Notes under the pieces: generated by a model | What the model was told of the DNA's origin: nothing | The model's input: the letters and a program-made list of their open reading frames with translations, nothing else | Database searches by the model: none | Translations under genes and position numbers: made by a program | Source: Glebionis coronaria | Lineage: Eukaryota; Streptophyta; Magnoliopsida; Asterales; Asteraceae | Assembly (NCBI GenBank): GCA_025667525.1 | Contig: CM046875.1 | Span: 204,968,271-205,032,270, forward strand | DNA length: 64,000 nt | Direction of reading: 5' to 3' | Part shown: positions 23,782-36,640 of the stretch, in pieces | Position numbering within the stretch: position 1 is the first letter of the stretch | Layout of the letters: every line of letters starts with the position of its first letter

Positions 23782-25605
23782 TATGAAGCTATCATCTCTA
23801 CAACCATAGCAATCTACAATTGGTATCTACATACTCGACGATGCGACTACTCAACCGACGACTACAGCTCTTTCAATAGAACACGGGTCAACAATTGAGG
23901 GGGAGCAATTGTCAAGCATTCAGAATCTTCGATGCCGAACGTGTCAAGTTCACAAGTTGGTGTCAAGACAACAATACCAATCGTACATGTGGTTTCAAGA
24001 GATGACTTCAGACGTGACGAGGCGACCAACATATGCTGCCAAGAACCATTTGATCTTATCATATGATGTTCTCATCTATCAGGTCCAACCTTGTCAATTC
24101 TTTTCTAATATGGTGGATATATGTGATCATGTTACAAATAGATGTCATGAAGACAAAATGGACTTGCATTTTTCTTCCCAAAACCTTTGTTAAAACTTCA
24201 TTAAATCAATTGATATTAAAAACATCGATTGGGTTAATATTTTTTAATATGGGGGAGAAAATGTGATTTAATATGGGATATTATCACAAATGGTTTGACT
24301 TAATGTGCTGGCTCATCCCGACATGTGCGAAATGTTTTCGAATATCATGGCATATGTTAAGGGGGAGCAAAATTGATTTGCTATATCAAAATGGATTTTC
24401 ATGGTGACATATACTTACCCAAAACCCATTTATTTCACGACGATGAAGATTGTGGTGACATAAGGATGGTAGGATAGGTTAAGTCCTATGATTCTTCCAG
24501 AACCGGGGGAATCTTCCCAAGGACATTCCATAGCTAGAAATAGTAGTCCTTAGGAAAGGTGGAGAAAGAATGTGAACGTAGCTGAATGCCGACCAAGTAC
24601 TTAAGTTAGCACTGGAACAATCACAACAAGGTGCTAGTTATGACGTATTGGTAAGCATTGAAGGGGTTGAAGAATGAAAAAGAATTGTAAAGATAAAGGG
24701 TGTAAAGATAGAAGCCCTCCTTACAACTTTAGGCAGAAACCGGGTCACCACATATGCTATTGAGATCATTTTAATGATTCCCGATATTGAAGACAGACAT
24801 CATGGACCCAGTGATGCAATGCACAACCCATCCCAGCTAACTCAGATATCTCTCAAAAGGTATTTGTTTTAATCACACGGAGATCAACACGTTATCTATC
24901 GATTTATTCACTCCGAGTAAATTGGTATTGAAAAGGTGGCACTCCTCTCCAGCCTCCGATCACTAAAATCCAAAGTGCACGATCGAGTCTAGAGCCATTT
25001 GAGATCATCAAATATCTCATTAGGACACACTTTCATATTTCCTTGCTTCTTCGCACACTATGAAAAGTAAGAAAGATCCTAAGAGTCATGCGCAAAATCT
25101 TCATGATCTTGCCTGAACATCCGAGTAATACGAAAGTATTTACAATGAAGATGGAAATCCTTCTTGAGCGAATATCAAAAAGCTCATGGTAGGTGACTTG
25201 TGCGATTCTTTATGAATCAAACTTGTGATAACTGGAAAGCAACAGCTGTTTAATTCTTAACTGAACTTAAACACGTTCCAGGCCTCTACGCAATATCTTA
25301 GTGATCTTGCCAGAACACTTAGAGTGATACCTTAGTGTTCACAGTGATGAGTGGAAATCCTTCTAGTGTTAACCTCAAACAGCACTTGGTAGGTAACTTG
25401 CAAGATTCTATATGAATCAAGCTCGTGACAACTGGAAAGCAACGATGGTGCGGTTCTTAATTGAATTTCACTTGTTCCAGGAACATGAATTGATGGCTTC
25501 AAATCATGCGGATATGTTTATCCAAATGATTCACTCTTTATGTTCGCAGTCAGCTTTGGACGGTCGAATAAAGAGAACGGGCTTACCCGCGAAATCCTGT
25601 CAGGA

Positions 25606-25689
25606 AGTTTCTTAATTGAAACTATCCGTCACGGGTACGATATCTAATATCGTCCAACGGTCTTCATCGACCGGAGGTAAAATGCTACC
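25606..25689 (+). promoter_or_regulatory. C1 hairpin cluster in the 3' region
   Basis: Four adjacent stem-loops: AGTTTC/GAAACT (25606-25623), ACGATAT/ATATCGT (25637-25653), CGGTC/GACCG (25658-25673) and GGTA/TACC (25676-25689). All four recur in the same order in C2 at 53252-53336. The role is unknown; packaging, export or strand transfer are possible. Confidence 0.7.
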
Positions 25690-26130
25690 GATTTAGAATG
25701 AAATGTTCAAAGCCATTTCGTTCGTGTCTACTTATGTTGCGGCATTTGAAGACGGTGGCGTTGCGGAATCCAAGAAGAAGTCGTCCCCGCATGCTTATAC
25801 TTTATGCACTTAATATCTCATTTAATTCAAGAAAGCCTAAAAGTTAAGTCTTCCGCTGTATCAAACTCTGAAGCTTTCAAGAATTACTAAGGTATAAGTA
25901 TGTGGGACATGGTGTCACGAAGAGGCGAAGATCAAAAGTGATGGATGCACGAGATCAAGGCAAGAGATTGATGCTAAAGATTGATATCAAAGATCACATC
26001 AGCATGTTCACCAGAAAAAGAAAAGAAGAAAAGAAAGACGAAGACTACGAGCTCAAGACAAGCATAGTATGCTAGGTTTATTTCATTATTGTAACTCGGG
26101 TAACGCCCTTGTTTGGAGTGACCTCCCTTA

Positions 26131-26139
26131 GGGGGAGAT
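26131..26139 (+). promoter_or_regulatory. C1 polypurine tract
   Basis: GGGGGAGAT directly precedes the 3' LTR and would prime plus-strand synthesis. Confidence 0.88.
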
Positions 26140-26462
26140 TGTTGGAAATACGTTTTACGTATTAAGAAGGATCGGTCACTCCAACGATAATCCATGAAAT
26201 AGCTCGTAGTTTAGTTAACTTTATTTATTAAACAAACAAAGCCAAGCCTAGCCTACAACATGTGTAGGCCGGCCCAACAATGTAAGCCCAATCCCATCAC
26301 AAGGCTTGGGTATATAAACCCTCTCCTTTGATGGAGAGGGTGTGTGGTTTCATTATTTTTCACATAGTAAACATTACTTTCTCTCTCTAGCTTTGTGTGA
26401 AATCCACCATCTCTCTATCTCTTTCTCTCTCTAGATACATAAGCAAGATTTACAATCCTACA
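26140..26462 (+). repeat. C1 3' LTR
   Basis: 323 bp, identical to 14166-14488 except T for G at 26292. That single change breaks one pair of the hairpin upstream of TATA. Confidence 0.96.
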
Positions 26463-26607
26463 GTAGTAAATACTTATCGTGTTCTAACACGTACGTAATA
26501 CGTAAACTCCTAACACGTAATCGTAATCATGCTATATTAGGAAAGTTTTAATCTAGTACGTACGATCCTAAGGGTACTATGCATGGTAAAAGCATGCGGG
26601 TTTTACA
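26463..26607 (-). repeat. G2 right LTR, distal piece
   Basis: It continues the LTR interrupted at 14165 and matches about 5873-6017. It begins with the GTAGT duplication of C1 and ends TTTTACA before GTTTA. Confidence 0.93.
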
Positions 26608-26728
26608 GTTTATGAGTATATGGTACTCATAAGTAAATCGAGGAACGGTTATTTCATGTTCATGAGCTCACAAGGTAGTGACTATGAAATGAGATGGTGT
26701 TTTTCGTGGTTTTACGTATACGTATATG

Positions 26729-29700
26729 TGTGACAATCCGTCAATTTATGGTTGATATTTTATTCTCGAATATTATTTAAAAACATTATTTTAATGTTAC
26801 AATATGAACTCACATATTTTTGGGAAGAAATTTGGATTTACGTCTTGAAGTAGCGTCGACTACGTCTAAACCGGAGGATTCTACGTTACGTGCTTACGTT
26901 TACATACACCGTCTTTGGTGACAGTCCGACATTTCAGAAAATAAATTTATCCGTGAATATTATTTTGGAGTTTTAAATTTGAGTTGGTTCATAAACTCAC
27001 AAATTTACGAGAAGAGATTAGGACTTACGATTTTATTTTAACGTCCTTTACGACTAAACCGGAAACCCTAGGATTACGTATTTACGTTTTCGAACTCCGT
27101 TTTGGATGAGACAATTTTCATTGGATTCTTTTTGTGCCGTTGATTCATAATTTATAAAAACGTTTTTCGTAAAACGACCCGAGGGCACACAAATCGAGGA
27201 AACTAGAATCGAGGAGTACCCGTAAATAAATGGGGATGATACAAGTGGGACACTTGCCCCACCCCCATCAAAACCGGCCCAAGTAAGCAAACTAACACCT
27301 TTAGGTGTCAAATTTTATATAACAAATGCTACACTTGTCCTAAGCTTATGAACTAAGCTACCTTACAACAAAACCAACCAAAACCACTAGCAACTCTCAT
27401 TTCCATTTCCCTCACATGCAAAACCACTTCTCTCTCTCTCTTGATCCCATTTTAGCCGTCCCATATCACTCACCAACATCCCATTTTGGTCAAATTCATC
27501 CAAAAAATCATGTGTTATTCATACACATGTTGAAGCCCTCTTGAAGCTCTCTTGAATGGTGGTGATTATAACATCCATGGAGGAGTTTCCATGGAGTACT
27601 AATGCTGATTTTCCACAAGGATTATATGAAGAATGGTGGTCTTGAAGATGGTCATGGTTATTCACAAGCTTTTCCATCAAAAACCATGTCCAAACCATAA
27701 CCTACATCAACTTGGTGGTATAAAGATTGTCCTCCTCATCTTTTTGTTAATTTGATTATGTAAACATGTATTTTATTTCCTATTGTATATGTATATGATG
27801 ATTATATGATGATAAAAATGTTATGTGGGGATTTGGTGTTGATAAACATGATTAAAAAGGTGAAAAACCATAAGAAACAAGGTTAAAATCTTGGTTAAAT
27901 TTGTTGGCTGTATAAAACAGTAAATAAACAGGTCATGGACTGATAAAATGATGAAGTAGAATGGATTTACAGTAAGCTATGGGTCTTGTACACATGTGAG
28001 AGTTGGCCATGCAATGGAATCATTGTAATGAGTGAGATATGATCAAAACAAGTTTAAGGTATAAATCTGAGTTCACTGTTTTGGACGATTTTTAGAAAAT
28101 ATTTAGAAGATGATTCAACAGTAGCTATAGGAGAGTTAAATGTAGCACATATCATGTAGTTTATGTGATAAAAATTTGAGCTTCTATCTCCATATAGAAC
28201 TCAAGATATGGCAGTTTTGGTGAAAGTGAAGATAAAAATCAGATTTTTGAAAATTAAAGAATAATACTATTATATAAGCACTCAAAATTTAATAGTATAA
28301 AATATAAATTAAAACCCACTAACTTATAAAACTTATTTATATAAATATGTAAAAGGGTAAATTAATGAATAACTTATATAAATGGTAGTGAAATAATACT
28401 TATAAGTTATAAAACTATAAACATTGTTTTTACGACTTTTTCGGCTAATACCGTAAAAATTAACGTTTTTGTAAAATAAAACTTAGATGGTTGGACCCGT
28501 CTAATGAAAACTTTATAAAACTTATATACTGATATATAGACATGTATAACAAGTAAAAACCAATAAAACCCGAACTATAGGGCATACAGACATTAACGAG
28601 CTAAGTAAACACATTGGGCTAATAATTGGACTAAATAAGTTAAACACTCATAAAAAGAACTTATTGGTCTTAACCCATTTGGGCCCAACTTGTAAAGTTT
28701 AAGTACTGATAATATAAGTACAAAATGGATTAAAATAAGTTAAATAACTTATAATAAGTTTATTGGACTTAAAACGTGTAAATAGGTAAAACTAGTAAAC
28801 TAGTATAAAAGTTATCGACATATAACACAAAAATGAGTAAACGAGAATATGTAAACCCACTTGATCATCATATATATATATAATCATCATATGTATACAT
28901 AATTGTTATTTTTATAAAGTCATTGGACAAACGTCTAAGACCGATTATTATTTATATAGGTTTCCGTGATTGAAGCACGTACCATACTTCCGAATCGCCG
29001 ATAATCGCCTTCCCACATCAACGTGAGTTCATAGCCTCGCACTCTTTTAAATGTTTTTTTATAAATGTTTTATAAACCCGCGAGGGAGATAACATGATTA
29101 GTTTTTATAAAATAGGACACCATTTGTCCCGATTATTTGTTTATTGATTTGGACCCGAATGATTGAATGACCCGATTGTATGACCCGATAAATGATTAAA
29201 GGACCCGATAGATGAAATAAAATGGATTATTAAAGTTAGGTTATGTCACTAAAAGTCCCATTAGCATGAATTGTGAACTACCGGGAGTTGGTAGACGCTT
29301 ATGCATTTAATAGTACTATTTGGGGACGATCACCCCAGTTCGCGCCTTGACGGTTGATCCCCGTCGTGCCACATTGATTGGTAAGCGAATTTATGTATGA
29401 GAAGATTTCCATAGCGTGACCTTTGTGACGACACGCTACTTTAGATGGTCAAAATTTGTATCGGGTTAGCTACTCGTTTTGGTTTAGTAAGGTAACAATG
29501 TCATGCGGCTTATAATAATCCAAAAATTAACGAAATACTTATAGACGCTCCGAATTACGATGTATTGCCTGACTAGCAATACAGGGTCATACTATTGATA
29601 TTATGTTTGTGTTTTGGTTTTCATAACCATATTCATATAACGGTTTTTGGTTTCATACAACGTCATAAGACGTATTGTATGATGTTTTTACGACATTGGC

Positions 29701-30220
29701 TCGTATAATAATTTTTAAGGCAAATGCCTATATTATGATTTTCGATAAGGATTTATATAAAATGACTTTGGCTATTTTATGGCCTATTACAAAGATTTGT
29801 ATAAAATGATTTTGGCTATTTTACGGCCTATTACAATGATTTGTACGAATTGATTTTTGGTACTAATTTTATACCAAAGTTATATTGATGGAATTTATTA
29901 AACTCTATGAATTCACTCGGCATTATCGCTGACCTTTTCTTTTAACATGTTTTGTCTCAGGTACTTGAAGGTAATTCTCGGGAAGACAACAAGAATTCAT
30001 GGCCCGCACCTAAACAATATTTTCCATTCAAATATTTTGTAAAACTTTGTATGAAATGTAATGACTTGGGACCGATGTAACTTTGATATTTATGAATGGA
30101 AATGATTTATTATTAAACAACGCGATTTTTATGCGTTGTCTATGATGTGAGTAATGTGTTATCCCGTAACACCAACTAGTCTTCCGCTGTATTGAGTTGA
30201 ATAAATTTGGGGGTGTTACA
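26729..30220 (+). mobile_element. S1: 3.5-kb solo LTR
   Basis: It starts TGTGACAATCC, ends GGGTGTTACA and is flanked by a perfect ATATG duplication (26724-26728 and 30221-30225). It has no pol-like frame, primer site or second copy of its ends, so it is read as an LTR left after recombination between two LTRs. The first 390 bp are a diverged tandem duplication of about 190 bp. 27400-27480 is rich in CT. The first 600 bp recur in S2 at 54427. The terminal sequences suggest a large gypsy family, but without internal sequence the family is a guess. Confidence 0.85.
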
Positions 30221-31347
30221 ATATGTATTATAGAAAATCGTATTTTTACGATTTAAGGTTTAGCATTTAGATGTCTCAGATGAGGTAATTAGTCACGGGA
30301 GTATTTTTCGGGGTGGTTTTAAGTCATTTAGGACTTAGTTAATTACTTTATTTCATATTTCAAGAGTTTTTATAAAACTGTATATTTTACGTCTTTTACG
30401 GTATACGCGTAAATTTGACTAGTTTTACGGTTTTGAGGTTCGGGAGGCTTTAGGAGCTGAAATAAATTAAGGGAATTTAAGGTAATAATAATTAATAGTT
30501 AATTTACAGTAATATAATTAAAAAAGTCGGCCATAGGGTGTTAAACTTGATTTTGGGCCGAATTTTGCTTAAGGAAAGGAAGGGGAGCCCAGTTTGAGTA
30601 CTATTACGCTTCCTGGTTAGTTTTAATTACCCATATTACTCCCTTTAACCCCAAAAACGAAGTTATCCTTTCCATTAATCTAATCTTAGTGGTTTCTATC
30701 AATGGAGGAGCAAGAAAACCCAATAATTCAATTTAGGGTGTAAGGTACACACTAAAACTATGACAATTAACGTTTAATTTACGTATATGTAACTTATTAT
30801 GATGGATTAGGGTTGAGATTCATAATTTTAAATTAGGATTTTTTAATGACCTGTAATTAGTGATGTAATTAATGGGTTTTTATCATTGGAAATCGTTTTT
30901 ACATTTTTATTAGGGTTTATGTATGATTAATTAGGTTAATTATATTAAATTTGTTATTAAAAACTGGGCAGAATTTTTGGGTTATTGTTTTAATCATATC
31001 TGGAGTTTTAAAAACTTTTAAATTGCAATTTTGGTACCTCTGGAAAGGTATTTGAGTTAGTTTTCAAATGCAAGAAACGAGAACTAAATTGGAGATCTAG
31101 AAGTGGGCCAAAAAAAGGTTACAACAGTCGGAGGTCAAATCTGTTTTGAAATCGGTCGGGTTTAAATTAATGTTTTAAGATGTTTAGGGTACTTAGGAGT
31201 ATAATTGGACCTTCAAATGAACATGAGAATTAGATTATATATTAAATAAAATATCTGGAGGAGGGCTAAAAAATAGGTTAGGGTAATACCCTCTAATCAT
31301 AACAAACTTTTCGTATGTTCAAAATCAGTAAATTCTGGATAGGTAAA

Positions 31348-31482
<135 letters not shown>

Positions 31483-31656
31483 AGACCTTAACAGTAGCTT
31501 TAAGGTTGCATCCTAATGGGAGAGTTAGATAACACATGTAAGGGCATAGGGTTGTTTTTACAGGGGCATGTTATTTTTGTTAAGGGGGTGTTCGACCCAT
31601 AGTTTGAAGTAGGAAAACGGGACAGTTTTGGGTTAAATGTTAACGGGGCGAGTTAT

Positions 31657-34421
<2,765 letters not shown>

Positions 34422-34424
34422 GAA

Positions 34425-34437
34425 TGGTATCAGAGCC
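34425..34437 (+). promoter_or_regulatory. G3 primer-binding site (initiator Met tRNA)
   Basis: TGGTATCAGAGCC lies three bases after the 5' LTR. It is intact although the coding part is not, as expected of an element that still relies on reverse transcription in trans. Confidence 0.92.
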
Positions 34438-36640
34438 AATGGTTATAGAGAATTAGGTTGCCTAGTCGTGTAGCCTAGTCTATAGCTTAAGGGTCCCTGC
34501 ATATAGGCGTCATAGGAGTATGTGTGCATTTTATAATAATTGATGTGTTTGGATGTTATTTATTGCGATGTTTTGACTAGTATGAATTGAACCATAGTAT
34601 GTTCATACTTAGTCACATGTTATTTTCTTTTCGGGTTTGTGACTAGTGCGGGTTGAACCATAATCGTCCACGCTAGTCATTATTGTATTTTGCTTAAATT
34701 GTACATTATAGTACATAATTTGGTACAAGGTAGTTTCTATCTTTTGTCGAGTTATTTTACATACCTGAGGTATGTTATTTTTCTTTTGATGTTTAAGTCA
34801 TGTTCCTTAAGAATCGTGTGGTGGTTCGAGTTACTAGGAGTACATGGGTAGGAAGGATTTTAAGTTGTTTCCACTCTTATGGGCGACATGACTTATAACT
34901 GATTATGTTTTTTGTTTTGGATTTAGTCTATGTTGTTTTAGCTAGACTATGGATTTCGGTATTCCAAGAGTTTTACTATGTTATTTTAATAGATTGGGTT
35001 TTGGACCTATTTGGTTATGTGGTTATGAGCTTATTTGAGTAGATGGATTTATGTGTTATATGTTGTATTGATTCTTATAAGTGTCATCATAGGAGGGAGT
35101 GCATTGGGGAAAGGGTAATTGTATAAGTATGGTGGCCAACATAGTTATACAAGTACCACAACTTCAATGGGTTCTCAAGTATGATTGCATGAAAGAGAGT
35201 TAGTACATGCTTGTATATGATGAGATGTGGATTTTGGGTATATTTATAATATATGGGTTTATGTAACGGGTATATTTATATGTTTTGGGTTATAGTCGTG
35301 TTGTGTGATTATGGGGTCACACGATATGGTTTGGTTTTGGAGGTAGGCTTTATGCCTTGTTGTGGCATGGTGAGATGGTGAGAAGGTGATTACTCGTATG
35401 GAAAAACGAGCGTATAAAGCGATTGATTGACTTACGTGTATGATAACGAGTATGTTTGGGAGATTCGATAGGTATACATATGCGGATGTATATATACTAA
35501 TAGATGTTATGTTATGATTTACGGTCGTTCAGTCGTTATTATAACTTGAACGTACCTAGTACTCTTGTGTTTAAACAATTTATTAGAGCTCGAGTTTGGT
35601 GAAGTTCCAACGAAGTTTTGAATCTTTTGAAGTGTGTCTTGTAGCGTACTCTTTGAGTTTCGTATTTCACGTGTACGTTTTAAAATGGTGTTTTTGGTTT
35701 CAAGCCTATTGAAATAACTTGGGATTTCTTTTGAGATAATGAAATCTTTTATGTTGGGTCTTGCATTTCTTTTGGTCGGTATATATTGAGTTAGGTGGTT
35801 GGTTGTATTAGGTAATATAAGGGTAAGGTGTTGGAGTCGTGTTTGAAACAAGATGTAACATAGGATTTCTTTTAATCAACACTTATTTATTTCAAATTTT
35901 AAAAGACTTTCTTTAAAATAAAGCGAAGTAAAATTTCTTTCTACTTACATAGTTTATATAATTGGGTTTAACCGATTCACGTCATTTATAATTATTAATA
36001 CAAGGTTAAATTGAGTTTATGAAGATTTCACATACAATTTTATCTCTCATTAATATAAAACTGTTTTGGTCATAACTTGTTCGTTTTTAAAGCTTTTTGG
36101 ATGATTCAAAAGCCTAAAATTATGTACTCGGAACGTACCTTTCAAATATTCAGAATGTATAGTCATGGGAGGTCAGTATCTTGGACGAAATTATTGTACA
36201 AGTGTCGGGTTAAAGGTTGAGTTTGAATAGTAGTTTATTTTTATGATTTGGGATGCACGGGATACCTAGTTTTTGAGTTGAGTTTTGAGTTCGTCAAGAG
36301 GGTTGTTTGTAGATTGTTTGAGTCACATAGATGTGGGAGGTAATAATAAATAAATAAAAAGGAGATATATATTATTTTGGAAAAGTCGATCTTTTGCACG
36401 GTTTAAATAATATGTCGCGGGGCGTAATATGTTTTGGTTGCCATTGGGTGTTTGTTGGATTATTTTTCGTTGTCATGGGTCATTTTGAATTGATACATGT
36501 TTTGGGTTTGAGTTTTCTTTTGAGTCTCGTGGTTTTTGACTTGTTTTAATTGGTGCACGTGATATGTCGTTAGTTATCCGTGGGTTTGATTTGTTGATCG
36601 TATCTGATGGATTCAGGATGTAGTTTTGGTTTCGTATTGT
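34438..36640 (+). other. G3 internal region, no recognisable gene
   Basis: About 2.2 kb where gag and protease would lie. I see no zinc knuckle, protease motif or long frame. T-rich and G-rich sequence on the plus strand suggests an old, C-depleted remnant. Confidence 0.6.

Larger units (their letters stand above)
23295..26139 (+). other. C1 3' non-coding region, conserved with C2
   Basis: There is no credible open frame in 2845 bp. It is colinear with the C2 region 51122-53715: a GAAG-loop hairpin (23760-23781), internal polypurine tracts at 23897, 24251 and 24361, a strongly similar block from about 24470 to 25775 with a two-fold repeated unit, and a final hairpin cluster at 25606-25689. 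See findings for the compensatory changes. An env-like gene, known at this position in some copia lineages, is not seen. Confidence 0.85.
14166..26462 (+). mobile_element. C1: very young 12.3-kb Ty1/copia retrotransposon
   Basis: The element sits in the G2 LTR with a perfect GTAGT duplication (14161-14165 and 26463-26467). Its 323-bp LTRs differ at one site (G at 14318 against T at 26292). Order: LTR, primer site, repeat-filled leader, very long gag, protease, integrase, RT, RNase H (integrase before RT defines copia), about 2.85 kb of non-coding DNA, polypurine tract, LTR. The coding part is broken by two amber stops, one further stop and frameshifts, so this copy probably moved with proteins from a relative. 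The large gag and long 3' region recall Sireviruses, but the LTRs are short for that lineage, so I leave the lineage open. Confidence 0.95.
3062..26607 (-). mobile_element. G2: Tekay/Del-like Ty3/gypsy retrotransposon, minus strand
   Basis: The element is bounded by a perfect GTTTA duplication (3057-3061 and 26608-26612). LTRs are 3062-6017 and, interrupted by copia C1, 11349-14165 plus 26463-26607. Without C1 and its duplication the element is about 11.2 kb. Read on the minus strand the order is 5' LTR, iMet primer site, gag, protease, RT, RNase H, integrase, chromodomain-like tail, polypurine tract, 3' LTR. LTR lengths agree (2956 and 2957 bp), and a sample of about 400 bp shows roughly 2 percent difference, so it is fairly recent. 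Gag holds three nonsense codons, so it is not autonomous. Confidence 0.93.

Noticed and set aside
23909..25615. Small open frames inside the C1 3' region as coding genes
   Set aside because: The matching C2 region does not keep these frames, while hairpin stems are kept; RNA-level constraint fits better.
26729..30220. S1 considered as a complete element with two LTRs or as a DNA transposon
   Set aside because: There is no second copy of the ends, no primer site, TG...CA termini and a 5-bp duplication; a solo LTR is simpler.
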